The position numbers were made by a program, and so were the translations under genes. A stretch of 64,000 nucleotides of DNA from Ruminococcus flavefaciens ND2009 (GTDB lineage: Bacteria > Bacillota > Clostridia > Oscillospirales > Ruminococcaceae): positions 397,901 through 461,900 of the forward strand of contig NZ_KK211347.1 of NCBI RefSeq assembly GCF_000621785.1, written 5' to 3'. Under the pieces are notes generated by a model, which saw only the letters and a program-made list of their open reading frames with translations, did no database searches and was not told the origin of the DNA. Shown piece after piece: positions 25,325-35,608 of this stretch (positions are counted from its first letter, which is position 1; each line of letters begins with the position of its first letter).

Positions 25325-28150
25325 ATGACCGATAAAATAATCATTAAAGGCGCAAGAGCCAATAATCTGAAAAATATAGACCTGGAGCTTCCACGCGACC
25401 GCCTCATCGTAATGACGGGACTGTCGGGCTCGGGTAAGTCCTCCCTTGCCTTCGATACCATCTACGCTGACGGTCAGCGCCGCTATGTGGAGAGCCTTTC
25501 TTCCTACGCCAGAATGTTCCTGGGACAGATGGAAAAGCCCGACGTTGACAGTATCGAGGGACTTTCTCCCGCTATTTCCATAGACCAGAAAACTACCTCC
25601 AAGAACCCCCGTTCAACCGTGGGTACCGTTACGGAGATATATGACTACCTGAGACTTCTCTACGCCCGTATCGGCGTGCCACACTGTCCTGTCTGCGGCA
25701 GGGTCATCTCACAGCAGACCATTGACCAGATGGTGGACACCCTTATGGAGCTGCCCCAGGGCACAAGACTCCAGCTTCTGGCACCTATCGTAAGGAACCG
25801 TAAGGGACAGTACACAAAGGAGCTGGAAAGCGCAAGGAAATCGGGCTTTGTCCGCGCCCGTGTGGACGGCATTATGTATGAGCTGTCCGAGGAGATAAAG
25901 CTTGATAAGAACAAAAAGCACAATATCGAGATAATCGTTGACCGTATCGTTATCAAGGAGGGCATTGAGTCCCGTATCACCGACAGCCTTGAGACTGTTT
26001 TCAACCTGTCGGGCGGTCTCGCCATAGCCGATGTCATCGACGGCGAGGAGATACTCTTCTCCCAGAATTACGCCTGTCCCGAGCATAATATCAGTATAGG
26101 CGAGCTGGAGCCCGTTATGTTCTCATTCAACAACCCCGTGGGAGCCTGCCCAAAGTGTACGGGTCTGGGAGTTTTCAGGCATATTGACCCCGACCTCATT
26201 ATCCCCAACAAGGAGCTCTCCATCGAGGAGGGAGCTATCAACGCCTCGGGCTGGAACAGTCTTGACGAGACCTCTATCGCCACTATGTATTACCGCGCTA
26301 TTTCCAAGAAGTATGGCGTTCCGCTGGACGTTCCCGTAAAGAAGCTGAAAAAGGAACAGCTTGACCTTTTCCTCTACGGAACAGGCGAGGAGACTCTTGA
26401 GCTGAAACGCCCTGCCTCCCTTGGCGGCGGCACATACCGTTCCCCCTTTGAGGGCGTTGTGAACAACCTTGAGCGCCGCTACAGAGAGACATCCAGCGAG
26501 TACTCAAAAAACGAGATAGACGAGTACATGAGCGAGGTGAACTGCCCTGTGTGCAAGGGAAAAAGGCTTCGTGACGAGTACCTTGCTGTCAAGGTAGGGG
26601 ATAAGAACATCAGCGAGCTCACGGACTTCTCCGTCAAGGAGGGGCTGCGCTTTTTCAACGAGCTGAAGCTTTCCGAGCATGATGCTTTCGTGGGCGAGCG
26701 TATCATAAAGGAGATAAAGGAGCGTCTGGGCTTCCTGGGAAGCGTGGGTCTGGAGTACCTGACACTTTCCCGTTCATCGGGCACACTCTCGGGCGGCGAG
26801 AGCCAGCGTATCCGTCTTGCCACGCAGATAGGCTCCTCATTGGTGGGAGTCCTCTACATTCTGGACGAGCCCAGTATCGGTCTGCACCAGCGTGACAACG
26901 ACAAGCTAATAGCCACGCTGAAAAGGCTCCGCGACCTTGGAAATACGCTTATAGTCGTTGAGCATGACGATGATACCATGCTGGCGGCGGACTATATCGT
27001 GGACATAGGTCCGGGAGCTGGCATTCACGGCGGAGAAGTGGTCTTCGCAGGTACAGTGGACAAGCTGCTGAAGTGTAAAAACTCCATTACGGGACAGTAC
27101 CTCAGCGGCAAAAAGAAAATAGAGATACCCAAAAAGCGCAGGAGCGGCAGCGGAAAGTTCCTGACCGTAAAGGGCGCCACTGAGCATAATCTTCAGAATA
27201 TCGACGTAAAGATACCTCTTGGCGAGCTCATATGCGTTACGGGAGTTTCGGGCTCGGGCAAGTCCTCACTCGTCAATGAGATAATCTATAAGCACCTTGC
27301 TGCAAAGCTGAACCGCGCCAAGATAAGGAGCGGCGCCTTTGCGGAGATGGAGGGCATTGAAAATCTGGACAAGGTCATCTGTATAGACCAGTCTCCCATA
27401 GGCAGGACGCCCCGTTCAAACCCTGCCACATATACAGGCGTTTTCAGCGATATACGCGACCTTTTTGCAAAGACTCCCGACGCCAAGGCTCACGGCTACG
27501 GCAGCGGAAGGTTCTCCTTCAACGTCAAGGGCGGACGATGTGAGGCTTGTGAAGGTGACGGTATCATCAAGATAGAGATGCACTTCCTGCCTGATATATA
27601 CGTTCCCTGCGAGGTCTGCAAGGGAAAGAGATACAACCGCGAGACCCTGGACGTTCACTATAAGGGCAAGTCCATCTACGATGTTCTGGAAATGACCGTG
27701 GACGAGGGCGTGGAGTTCTTCGAGCACCTGCCCAAGATAGCAAGAAAGCTGAAAACTTTACAGGAGGTAGGACTGGGCTATATCAAGATAGGTCAGCCTG
27801 CAACTACTCTCTCGGGCGGCGAGGCTCAGCGTGTAAAGCTGTCAACGGAGCTTTCCAAGCGCTCCACGGGCAATACCATTTATATCCTTGACGAGCCTAC
27901 TACGGGACTTCACACCGCCGATGTACACAAGCTCATAGACGTGCTCCAGAGACTGACAGATCAGGGAAATACTGTCCTTGTAATCGAGCACAACCTCAAT
28001 GTCATCAAGGTTGCCGATCACATCATAGACCTGGGCCCCGAGGGCGGCGACGGCGGCGGAACTATCGTCGCACAGGGCACTCCCGAGGAGGTGGCAGCCT
28101 GCGAGAAGTCCTATACGGGACAGTATCTCAGGAGTTATTTGGAGCAGTAA
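25325..28150 (+). CDS. uvrA: Excinuclease ABC subunit A (UvrA)
   Basis: 941 residues, full length. It is the damage-recognition ATPase of nucleotide excision repair. Two ABC modules are seen: Walker [10 protein letters not shown] and GVSGSGKSS, signatures [11 protein letters not shown] and [11 protein letters not shown], Walker B with [13 protein letters not shown] and [13 protein letters not shown]. Zinc modules appear as CPVCGR, CPVCKG and CEACEGDG...CEVCKG. SD CAGGAGA precedes the ATG. Only 47 bp separate it from the next gene and no terminator was seen, so read-through is possible. Confidence 0.98.
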   Translation: MTDKIIIKGARANNLKNIDLELPRDRLIVMTGLSGSGKSSLAFDTIYADGQRRYVESLSSYARMFLGQMEKPDVDSIEGLSPAISIDQKTTSKNPRSTVGTVTEIYDYLRLLYARIGVPHCPVCGRVISQQTIDQMVDTLMELPQGTRLQLLAPIVRNRKGQYTKELESARKSGFVRARVDGIMYELSEEIKLDKNKKHNIEIIVDRIVIKEGIESRITDSLETVFNLSGGLAIADVIDGEEILFSQNYACPEHNISIGELEPVMFSFNNPVGACPKCTGLGVFRHIDPDLIIPNKELSIEEGAINASGWNSLDETSIATMYYRAISKKYGVPLDVPVKKLKKEQLDLFLYGTGEETLELKRPASLGGGTYRSPFEGVVNNLERRYRETSSEYSKNEIDEYMSEVNCPVCKGKRLRDEYLAVKVGDKNISELTDFSVKEGLRFFNELKLSEHDAFVGERIIKEIKERLGFLGSVGLEYLTLSRSSGTLSGGESQRIRLATQIGSSLVGVLYILDEPSIGLHQRDNDKLIATLKRLRDLGNTLIVVEHDDDTMLAADYIVDIGPGAGIHGGEVVFAGTVDKLLKCKNSITGQYLSGKKKIEIPKKRRSGSGKFLTVKGATEHNLQNIDVKIPLGELICVTGVSGSGKSSLVNEIIYKHLAAKLNRAKIRSGAFAEMEGIENLDKVICIDQSPIGRTPRSNPATYTGVFSDIRDLFAKTPDAKAHGYGSGRFSFNVKGGRCEACEGDGIIKIEMHFLPDIYVPCEVCKGKRYNRETLDVHYKGKSIYDVLEMTVDEGVEFFEHLPKIARKLKTLQEVGLGYIKIGQPATTLSGGEAQRVKLSTELSKRSTGNTIYILDEPTTGLHTADVHKLIDVLQRLTDQGNTVLVIEHNLNVIKVADHIIDLGPEGGDGGGTIVAQGTPEEVAACEKSYTGQYLRSYLEQ

Positions 28151-28197
28151 AAGCGTCCTCAGCTTCATGATCTGAAATTAAAATGGGTGATGTGTAT

Positions 28198-29178
28198 ATG
28201 AAATATAACATTCTAAATAGCTGGACTATCGGCTCAATATCCAATTATCTGTTTCAGGATGTCATGAACAGAAAAGATGTTTCTATGCGGTATATCTATG
28301 ATCTGAGTGCTATTCAGGATATACAGCTGCTTAAGAGGATATACTTCTTTGTCAACAACAGACGCCCGAAAAACAGGGAAAAACGCATAGGTAAAATGAT
28401 CGACAGGATAATAGCCGACCGCAGCGGCGATACTGCTGCTCTGATGACAAACGAGATGCTATGCTACCTCAGGGAGGAGCATCTGAGAAAGCTTCAGGAT
28501 AATGGCATTAAGCTGGTGTTAGTGCTGATAGACCCTATCGCTGCGGAGTACGACACGGCTTCGGCTGCAAGGGAGATGATGAAAAAGGTGAGCTTTGACC
28601 TTGTAATGTCATTTGACCCCGCTGACTGCGCCGAATACGGCTTTGAGTACTGCAATTCGATCTATTCCGTTATCGCTGAGAAAAAGGACTGCGTGATAAA
28701 GTATGACATCTGCTATATGGGAAATATCAAGGATCGTTTTCATTTTATCAGGAAGCTCCTCAAAGCGGCAAAAGCAAATAACGCAGAGCTTCTGCTGAGA
28801 CTGGCAGGTTGCAGCCCTGAGGAAATGGCGGAGCTTCCCGAAGAAGTATCGCTGAAGCACGTTCTGAGGTATGATCAGATCATAGATCTGACACAGGAGT
28901 CAAACTGTATTTTCGACATGACTCAGTCGGGGCAGACAGGGGTGACCTATCGTTACTATGAAGCAATAGTCTATAACAGGAAACTGCTGACGAACAACAG
29001 AGCTATTGCTGCACTGCCATATTATGACAGCCGATATATCAGGTTCTATGACAGTGTTGAGGATATTGACTGGGAATGGGTAAAGTGTCGGGAGCCTGTG
29101 GATTTTGGCTATAAAGGTGATTTCAGTCCTGTGAAGCTTCTTGAAATGGTAGAGCGGAAGCTTAATAACAAAAGCTGA
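28198..29178 (+). CDS. Glycosyltransferase-like (GT-B/CgeB-like) protein of unknown role
   Basis: 326 residues. I do not recognise a precise family. The N-terminal half contains an alpha/beta pattern (LVLVLIDPIAAEYD, FDLVMSFDPADC). The C-terminal half has SNCIFDMTQSGQTGVTYRYYEAIVYNRKLLTNN and a terminal acidic pattern like GT-B glycosyltransferase tails, where a Gly/Glu pair contacts the sugar nucleotide. I chose the ATG at 28198 (MKYNIL), with GGGTGAT as a likely SD 8 nt upstream; an in-frame ATG at 28183 lacks one. It follows uvrA by 47 bp without a terminator and ends in its own terminator. Confidence 0.7.
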   Translation: MKYNILNSWTIGSISNYLFQDVMNRKDVSMRYIYDLSAIQDIQLLKRIYFFVNNRRPKNREKRIGKMIDRIIADRSGDTAALMTNEMLCYLREEHLRKLQDNGIKLVLVLIDPIAAEYDTASAAREMMKKVSFDLVMSFDPADCAEYGFEYCNSIYSVIAEKKDCVIKYDICYMGNIKDRFHFIRKLLKAAKANNAELLLRLAGCSPEEMAELPEEVSLKHVLRYDQIIDLTQESNCIFDMTQSGQTGVTYRYYEAIVYNRKLLTNNRAIAALPYYDSRYIRFYDSVEDIDWEWVKCREPVDFGYKGDFSPVKLLEMVERKLNNKS

Positions 29179-29187
29179 ATATGTATG

Positions 29188-29219
29188 AGAAGATGCTTGT
29201 AACAGGCATCTTCTTTTTT
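29188..29219 (+). terminator. Terminator of the glycosyltransferase-like gene
   Basis: AGAAGATGC (29188-29196) pairs with GCATCTTCT (29206-29214), followed by a T run. Confidence 0.85.
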
Positions 29220-29233
29220 GTACATCTTCATTT

Positions 29234-31423
29234 TTACCCTTCGATCTGCCGCGCAAGAAACTGTGCAGAGGCGTTGATGAGACTCTTTTGCAGATCGGTG
29301 ACCTCACGGCATTTTTCGCTGGTCATAAACGCTACGGCTCCCGAAACATCGCCTGCTGTGATGATTGGCAGAGCAGCTATGGCGGTGCGCTCCACGCCCT
29401 CCGCGGGGAAGAAGCTGTTGGTGCTGCCGTCGGGGCAGAAGAACTGTCCGCGGCTTTCCATGAGCTCTTCAAGCTGTCCTGTGACGCGGCGCTCGGCGAA
29501 TTCCTTCCTCGGCACGCCAGCCGATGCCACAACGTGATCCTTGTCGAATATTACCACGGGGCAGCCCGCTATCTTGTGCATAATATCTGCCACATATCCC
29601 GCGTTTTCGCTCATTTCGCTGACTGCGGAATACTTCTTGAAGATGACCTCACCCTCGCTGTTTGTGTATATCTCAAGGGGGTCGCCGTTTATGACAGTGT
29701 TGATACTGCCGGGAGCCCGCCTCTGCTTCGTGAGGGGAACGGTTATGGGCTGTGCTTCGGTGTTTTCGGAGACTGTAGGCTCATCGGGGACGCTTTCTCC
29801 CTCATCACGTCCGTTCTCTGTAAGAGTACCGCAGCGGAGCAGCTTGTCTATATCAGCCTTTAGCTTTATCTCAACGCTGTCGGTGTGGACTGTTATCCTG
29901 TCCACGATGAAGGCGACGTCGGTCTTGTCCAGCACCTCCTTCTGCACTATGTTGTCGAAGATGTCAAGAACGTCATTGGCTATGCGGCTGACCTTTACCA
30001 TGGTATTGTGCTTGTCGGCTGTCATCGCAAGCTGATTTTTCAGCCCTGTTATCCGCTTTGTCAGCGACTCTATCTCCTCGGCGTAGACCTCCTCGGTGAG
30101 CTCGGCGCGGTCGGGATTTCGTGCGATGTCTCTTGCCTGCTGCCTGGTCAGCAGCTTTATCTGTAGCTTTGCCTCCTCTATCTCGGAGTTGATGTTTTCC
30201 ACAAGAGTCCTGCTCTGTCCGGTCTCACGCTTCTGTTTCCGTATGCTCTCGCGGAGCTGTTCCAGCATTTCCGAGGAGTTTTCGCGGACGCGGAGAATGT
30301 AGCTTTTCAGTATGCCGTCCAGAACGTCGGCTCTGATGTAGTGGGAGGTACAGCTCCTGAGCCCGTGCTTGTGATAGCCTGAGCAGTGATAGGCGCTGAG
30401 CTTCGGGCGGCTCAGTGAGAACATAGGAGCACCGCAGTCTCCACAGAACATAAAGCCCGAGTACACGTTTTCGTACTTTCTTATGCCGTTGTAGCCCGAC
30501 CTGCCGCGGAGCTTTATCTGCTCCTGCACCTGAGCGAATACCTTGTAGTCGATGAGGGGCTCATGGAAGTCCTCGAAGACCAGCTGCTCCTTCAGCTCCA
30601 CCTTCTCCTCGGGACCGTTTATGCGGCGGCGTCTGAACTTGCCCTGCCTTAGAGTGCCAATGTAGAAATCATTCTGCAATATCTGTCCCACTGTACCTGC
30701 CGACCACTTTTCTGCGGAGCGGATATGGCTCTCCCTGCCGCAGGCGGTTATGAGCTGGTCACGGCGGGCTGAGGGAGTGCTGATACACTTCTTCGTCAGG
30801 TACTCGGCGATACGGTGATAGCCCCAGCCCCTGAGATACAGTCCGAAGATCTCCTTCACCACTTCAGCTGCCTCCTCGTCGGGAGCATAGCGGTTGCCGA
30901 TGCTCCTGCCGGGGAGGAAAATGTAGCCGTAGGGAGCTCCGCACTGCCACTGACCCTGCTCCTGACGCCGCTTCACCACCGCCTTGACCTTGCGGGAGGT
31001 GTCTGTGACAGGCATCTCGTTCATGAGAAAATGGAATGAGATCATCTGCCAGTTGTCGCTCTCTGCGGAGTAGTCTATGTTGTCACCGATGGAGATTATC
31101 CTCATGCCGGCGTCGCGGAGGTCCTCCAGCTCCACCAGTCCCTTGCTGTTGCGTCGGGAAAATCGTGAGAAGTCCTTGACGATGAGTATGTCATATTCGT
31201 GAGCCATCATCCGGCGGCGGAGCTCCTGATAGCCCTCACGCTGCTCAAAGGTGTAGCCCGAGCGGTCGCGGTCCTCGTAGAAGTCCGGCACACTGTCGGG
31301 AAAGTATCTCTGAACATAGTCCGAGATGATGAGCTTCTGGTTTTCGATAGACGTGTTATCGCGGTCGAGCTCCAGGTCTACCGAGATACGGCAGTAGCCT
31401 GCGATATTGTAATGTGAGCTCAT
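29234..31423 (-). CDS. Large serine recombinase fused to a SpoVT-type C-terminal domain
   Basis: 729 residues. The N-terminal resolvase domain has catalytic Ser14 in YCRISVD and the DFSRFSRRN arginine loop. A recombinase domain follows (GAPYGYIFLPGR, WSAGTVGQILQND), then a zinc ribbon (CGDCGAP...CSGYHKHGLRSC) and a long coiled coil, all normal for large serine integrases. From about residue 580 to the end, 150 residues match sporulation regulator SpoVT: GDPLEIYTNSEGEVIFKKYS, then a GAF-like domain ending AQFLARQIEG. The first part is only the second half of SpoVT's AbrB domain. I chose ATG 31423 with GGAAGGA upstream. No other phage genes surround it. The fusion is highly unusual; function is inferred only per domain. 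Confidence 0.93.
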   Translation of the reverse strand: MSSHYNIAGYCRISVDLELDRDNTSIENQKLIISDYVQRYFPDSVPDFYEDRDRSGYTFEQREGYQELRRRMMAHEYDILIVKDFSRFSRRNSKGLVELEDLRDAGMRIISIGDNIDYSAESDNWQMISFHFLMNEMPVTDTSRKVKAVVKRRQEQGQWQCGAPYGYIFLPGRSIGNRYAPDEEAAEVVKEIFGLYLRGWGYHRIAEYLTKKCISTPSARRDQLITACGRESHIRSAEKWSAGTVGQILQNDFYIGTLRQGKFRRRRINGPEEKVELKEQLVFEDFHEPLIDYKVFAQVQEQIKLRGRSGYNGIRKYENVYSGFMFCGDCGAPMFSLSRPKLSAYHCSGYHKHGLRSCTSHYIRADVLDGILKSYILRVRENSSEMLEQLRESIRKQKRETGQSRTLVENINSEIEEAKLQIKLLTRQQARDIARNPDRAELTEEVYAEEIESLTKRITGLKNQLAMTADKHNTMVKVSRIANDVLDIFDNIVQKEVLDKTDVAFIVDRITVHTDSVEIKLKADIDKLLRCGTLTENGRDEGESVPDEPTVSENTEAQPITVPLTKQRRAPGSINTVINGDPLEIYTNSEGEVIFKKYSAVSEMSENAGYVADIMHKIAGCPVVIFDKDHVVASAGVPRKEFAERRVTGQLEELMESRGQFFCPDGSTNSFFPAEGVERTAIAALPIITAGDVSGAVAFMTSEKCREVTDLQKSLINASAQFLARQIEG

Positions 31424-31571
31424 ATTTCCACATCCTTCCTGTTTTTGAAGATATACCGGGGGTTGCCTCATTACTATTCTATCATTCCGCGCCCGGGAAA
31501 GCAATGGAAGATACTGATAAAAAACCGGTAAGTATTGGCAATAAGCGGCGTACTTGGTGTACGCCGTCATC

Positions 31572-31760
31572 TTATACAGCCAGATTGTTGAGGAGCAGTC
31601 CCTCTGCGGAGCTGAACAGGTCGCCGCTTCCCGACCTGAAAAGAGCGATCCTGTATTTCTTGTCCCGCCAGTCCGCGCAGAGCCGTCTGATAAACTCCTC
31701 TGAGCCCTGCTGCTGGTCTGTATTGGACAGCCATATTTCGATGACCTTTGTCTTATCCAT
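31572..31760 (-). CDS. Small conserved-looking protein upstream of the recombinase (hypothetical)
   Basis: 62 residues: MDKTKVIEIWLSNTDQQQG, a basic middle (RRLCADWRDKKYRIALFRSG) and a hydrophobic end. It reads in the same direction as the recombinase, 148 bp upstream. The SD is weak (GAAG at about 8 nt). Its composition looks coding and it could be a recombinase-associated accessory peptide, but I know no homologue with certainty. Between it and the recombinase lies a GGCGTAC/GTACGCC hairpin. Confidence 0.5.
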   Translation of the reverse strand: MDKTKVIEIWLSNTDQQQGSEEFIRRLCADWRDKKYRIALFRSGSGDLFSSAEGLLLNNLAV

Positions 31761-32586
31761 GATTTTAACTTCTATATAGCATCACTCCCTGCGTTCATTT
31801 TTGGAAGGGCGTGTCTGTGTTATACACTTTCTTCACCTCCGTTGTTTCCCGGGAGACTGTTTATTACCTTCCTGCGGTGCAGACAGGCGTGACCCTGCGT
31901 TTTATTGTTTTTGTATGGAAACGGGTGTCAGAGGAGGGGATAAGCATCTGGCAAAGGGGAAATTGCAGGGCAGCCGGCAATATAAAAATCATATATCTCA
32001 GCCTTCCGCGGAGACTTTGCATTATTGTTTGACCATAGTAACATTATCCTTAAAGTAGAACAGATGGCAATTAGTGATAGTTAGCTGCCTGTATTCAGAA
32101 AAAAACGGGGAGTGATCCGCAGTCGATACCCACATCTCTGCTTCAGGGATTAAGAATATATATTGACTAAATATATTACACTTTGTATATAGTTATAGAT
32201 TTTTTACAGCGTTTGTAATTCAAATATTATCAAGTTATTATTTGTAATCAAATCAGTCCGGAAGCTGATCGGCAGCACTGATGAATAAACGGTAAATAGG
32301 CGTTTGCTGCTGTCGGCACAGTGATCCCGAACACTGTGCTGCTGCCGTGGGAAAATGGTGTTTTTTCTGCTGATATCTTTATTTTGATAGATGTTTGCAG
32401 AAAGTATCTGTCAGGATTTTGCTATTTGTCAAGTATTAACAAAAATAGTACAATATTTTATTTATCCTTGACAGATAATGGAAAGATGTATTATAATAAT
32501 AATGTACTTTTGCATATATTACAAATTGTATATTATAAATGATATAATACATCATATAGACTATAAGTAAAGTGAGGATATGAAAA
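31761..32586. other. 826-bp gene-free region between recombinase and polysaccharide locus
   Basis: No convincing gene. It holds a palindrome GTTTCCCGGGAGAC (31844-31857), a perfect GCACAGTG/CACTGTGC hairpin (about 32313-32336) not followed by an immediate T tract, an AT-rich stretch, and the promoter at 32468-32497. Short open frames at 31801-32058 lack support. Confidence 0.6.
32468..32497 (+). promoter_or_regulatory. Promoter of the exopolysaccharide regulatory operon
   Basis: TTGACA (32468-32473), an 18-bp spacer and TATAAT (32492-32497), about 90 bp before the BY-kinase start. Confidence 0.65.
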
Positions 32587-34128
32587 TTGAAGAACGATGG
32601 AAAAGATATGATCGATCTACGCACCCTTATCTCGCTGCTTCTCAGTAAGCTCTGGCTGATAATCCTGATGGCGGTCCTGGGGGGAGCTGCCGCGTTTTGT
32701 TTTTCTAAATTCGCTATGCCCCTGAAATACTCATCTCATATTTCAATGTATGTGCAGAGCTATACGGGGATCTCTGAGAATGTCAATAATCCCAATAATA
32801 TCAGCAACTCCAAGCAGCTTGTAAATACATATATCGAAGTCCTCAAGGATGATGCGGTTATGAATGCGGTGGCTGAGGAGCTGAGAGGCTCTTTCGATAA
32901 TTCCACCCTTGCGGAGAACTTCTCCATAGTTGACGGCAGGATCACCCCCTCTTCGCTGAGAGACTGCATCACTATCACCTCCGTGACCGATACCAGCGCA
33001 CTTAAACTGTCTGCGGTCACTAAAAATGCGGAGATATCCGCAGCTATCTGCAATGACATCGCAAAGGTGGCTCCCGAATACCTTCAGGAAGCTGTCGGCG
33101 TGGGACAGATAAACACCATTGATACCGCAAAGGTCTATAATTCGCCTGTTGCTCCAAATGTGAAGAAGAACGCCATGCTGGGATTCCTGGCAGCTGCAAT
33201 GCTGACCGCTCTGGCTATCATCGCCGTGGACTTTTTCGACAACACAGTCAAGGATACCGTATGGCTGGGGGATAAGTTCAAGAAGCCCATAATCGGCGAG
33301 ATACAGCAGTTCGAGGACGAGAAGAAGAGAAAGAAGAACGCTGAGGACAGCCATACAAAGCTTACCGACAAGAACGTTCCCTTCTCGGTCGTTGAGAGCT
33401 ACAAGTCTATCAGAACAAATATCACCTTCGCCCTTTCCACTACGGAAAAGAAGATATTCACTGTTTCTTCTGCAAATCCTGCGGAGGGCAAGTCAACTAC
33501 TTCCGCAAATATCGCTATCGCTCTTGCACAGGGCGGAAACAAGGTCCTCCTTGTGGACGGCGACCTGAGAAAGAGCTGCCAGCACAAGATATTCGGTATA
33601 AAGAACAAGAAGGGACTTTCCTCGGCTATCGGAAAGATGGCTTCCGTTGAGGAGTGCATCTCCAGAAATGTTATGGAAAATCTGGACGTAATGCCCGCAG
33701 GTCCTACGCCTCCCAATCCATCGGAGCTCCTTGCTTCCGACAATATGGAGGCTATCCTCAGTGACCTCAGCGAGAAGTATTCCGTTATTATCATTGATAC
33801 TCCTCCCGTAAATGTGGTCACAGATGCCATGGAGCTTGCAAATAAGGTCTCGGGTATCATAATGGTCACCCGTTACGGCAAGACCACAACCGATGACATT
33901 GATAACGCAATGAGCAAGATAGAGTTCGCCAAGATGAATATGCTGGGATTTATCCTCAACGACATCAAGGTGGGACGCGGCGGCAAGTACTACTCAAAGT
34001 ACAAATACGACAAGAACTACGGCTACGGCAGCAGTCACAGCGTGGACTCCGATGATGAGGAGGAAAAGCCTGTGGAAAAGAAGTCCGCTGACAAGGACTC
34101 TGCCAAAAAGAAAAAAGGCGGTAAATAA
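32587..34128 (+). CDS. Fused Wzz chain-length protein and BY-type tyrosine kinase (CpsC-CpsD-like)
   Basis: 513 residues. The N-terminus holds a Wzz domain with two membrane segments (LWLIILMAVLGGAAAFCF and AMLGFLAAAMLTALAIIAV) around an extracellular loop. The cytoplasmic half is a BY-kinase: Walker A AEGKSTTSAN, A' VLLVDGDLR, Walker B VIIIDTPPV. A Tyr cluster (KYYSKYKYDKNYGYG) before an acidic/Lys-rich tail is the expected autophosphorylation site. In many Firmicutes the adaptor and kinase are separate proteins. It controls polymer length and export with the phosphatase encoded by the overlapping next gene. The start is TTG at 32587, with TGAGGA 8 nt upstream. Confidence 0.92.
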   Translation: MKNDGKDMIDLRTLISLLLSKLWLIILMAVLGGAAAFCFSKFAMPLKYSSHISMYVQSYTGISENVNNPNNISNSKQLVNTYIEVLKDDAVMNAVAEELRGSFDNSTLAENFSIVDGRITPSSLRDCITITSVTDTSALKLSAVTKNAEISAAICNDIAKVAPEYLQEAVGVGQINTIDTAKVYNSPVAPNVKKNAMLGFLAAAMLTALAIIAVDFFDNTVKDTVWLGDKFKKPIIGEIQQFEDEKKRKKNAEDSHTKLTDKNVPFSVVESYKSIRTNITFALSTTEKKIFTVSSANPAEGKSTTSANIAIALAQGGNKVLLVDGDLRKSCQHKIFGIKNKKGLSSAIGKMASVEECISRNVMENLDVMPAGPTPPNPSELLASDNMEAILSDLSEKYSVIIIDTPPVNVVTDAMELANKVSGIIMVTRYGKTTTDDIDNAMSKIEFAKMNMLGFILNDIKVGRGGKYYSKYKYDKNYGYGSSHSVDSDDEEEKPVEKKSADKDSAKKKKGGK

Positions 34129-34805
34129 TGCTTACAGACCATCATTGCCATGTACTCCCGTCAATTGATGACGGCTCTGACAGCGTTGAGACTTCACTTG
34201 CTATGCTTGACATGATGAAGCAGCAGGGAGTTGAGAGAGTGGTGTTCACTCCTCACTTCTATGCCCACAGGGAAAAGTCGGTGGAAAGCTTCCTTGAAAA
34301 ACGCAGAGAAGCTTTTGAAGCCATAAAGGACAGCTCTCCCATAAAGGATATGCTGCTGGGGGCAGAGGTGGCTGTGGAGCACGGTATCTCCGAGCTGAAG
34401 GATATAGAAAAGCTGGCGATACAGGGGACTAAGCTCATTCTTATGGAGTTCCCCTACAGAGGGTACAAGGAATGGATGTCCGAGGAGATATACAATATTT
34501 CCGCGGAGTTCGGTCTGACAATAGTTTATGCCCATATACACAGATATACAGAGTATTACACAAAGGAACAGCTTGAGGGAGTCCTCAGCAGGGAGTCGGT
34601 TTATCAGATAAACAACGAGGCTTTCGGGAGCTTCCGCAGCAGACGCTTTGTGAAAAAGCTCATGAAAGAGGGCTATTCCCTCATATACGGCAGTGATGCC
34701 CATAATACGACCTCAAGGAGACCTAACTGGGACCTCCTCATAAAGAAATGCAGCAAAGAAGATATAGAGTCTTCAGACGGAACAATAGAGAAATATCTCG
34801 TCTGA
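34128..34805 (+). CDS. PHP-family tyrosine-protein phosphatase (CpsB/YwqE-like)
   Basis: 225 residues. The PHP metal site starts with DHHCHVLPSIDDGS, with further ligands in TPHFYAHRE, EVAVEHG, AHIHRYTEY and YGSDAHN. This Mn-dependent class dephosphorylates BY-kinases and so regulates capsule or exopolysaccharide synthesis. The ATG overlaps the kinase stop (TAATG), showing coupled translation. Family assignment is firm. Confidence 0.93.
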   Translation: MLTDHHCHVLPSIDDGSDSVETSLAMLDMMKQQGVERVVFTPHFYAHREKSVESFLEKRREAFEAIKDSSPIKDMLLGAEVAVEHGISELKDIEKLAIQGTKLILMEFPYRGYKEWMSEEIYNISAEFGLTIVYAHIHRYTEYYTKEQLEGVLSRESVYQINNEAFGSFRSRRFVKKLMKEGYSLIYGSDAHNTTSRRPNWDLLIKKCSKEDIESSDGTIEKYLV

Positions 34806-35075
34806 TACAGCAAAACGCACTTTATTTCCGAAAATGATCATTTCAGGCTTTATCGTGCCGATAGGGGCATGATATAAGTTCTTTTATGGGCAGAATCGAT
34901 ATGAGAGATCAGTGCATTTTCAGCCAGCGTTTTCATAAACGGGTAACATAGGCGAAATATTAGCCGGTCAATATGAATGAGAAACAGATAAATGTGATAG
35001 AACGCATTATTTGGTCTGTACAGGCGTTCGGAAAAGTTTCTCATTCTTCTTTATCTTTTTTCAGGGGGAAAAACA

Positions 35076-35567
35076 ATGAGTAATCTTTTGATCCTTGGTG
35101 CAGGACAGTACGGAATGGTCGCAAATGAGATCGCAATGACGATGAAGTCCTATGACAGTATCGATTTTCTCGATGACAATAATCCCGATGCTATCGGTAA
35201 ACTCAATGAGTTTGAGCGGTTCAGGGAGGATTATGACAGCGCAGTTGTTGCGATAGGCAATGCAGAGCTGAGGCTCAGCTTTCTGGATAAGCTGAAGAGC
35301 GCAGGCTTCAACCTGCCCGTCCTTATCCATGAAAAGGCTTACGTAGCGCCCAGTGCAGCTATAGAGGGCGGTTCCTTTATCGAACCCCTCGCAGTTATCC
35401 ATACAGATGTAAAGGTCGGCGTTGGCTGTATTATTTCCGCAGGGACCATAATCAATCATAATGCGGTGGTTTCCGACGGCTGTCACCTTAATTGCGGTAC
35501 TATCGTTGAATCAAGCGCAGTTGTGCCTGAACGGTACAGATCCGACTACGGACAGGATATAAAGTAG
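35076..35567 (+). CDS. NeuD/PglD-like sugar O-acyltransferase, apparently C-terminally shortened
   Basis: 163 residues. The N-terminal Rossmann-like part opens LLILGAGQYGMVANEIA and the left-handed hexapeptide helix starts AYVAPSAAIEGGSFIEP. Members transfer acetyl groups to amino or hydroxyl groups of nucleotide sugars. Family proteins usually have about 200-215 residues with more hexapeptide turns, so the helix is about a third short. An IS256-type remnant begins about 40 bp past the stop, which may explain the truncation. SD GGGGGAA precedes the ATG. Activity is uncertain. Confidence 0.8.
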   Translation: MSNLLILGAGQYGMVANEIAMTMKSYDSIDFLDDNNPDAIGKLNEFERFREDYDSAVVAIGNAELRLSFLDKLKSAGFNLPVLIHEKAYVAPSAAIEGGSFIEPLAVIHTDVKVGVGCIISAGTIINHNAVVSDGCHLNCGTIVESSAVVPERYRSDYGQDIK

Positions 35568-35608
35568 AGAAGATGCAGGAGATATAAGCGGAACAGTATG
35601 CTGAGAAT

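Noticed and set aside
31844..31857. parS centromere site
   Set aside because: The parS core TGTTTCACGTGAAACA is not matched; only a Noc-like core is present.
29234..32000. Complete prophage around the recombinase
   Set aside because: No capsid, terminase, portal, lysis or phage repressor genes are present on either side.
31801..32058. Plus-strand frames of 73-85 codons in the gap before the polysaccharide locus
   Set aside because: No Shine-Dalgarno, overlapping alternatives in two frames, and unlikely composition.
32270..32370. Hairpins resembling a riboswitch or c-di-GMP leader
   Set aside because: No conserved riboswitch core could be matched, and the promoter lies downstream of them.
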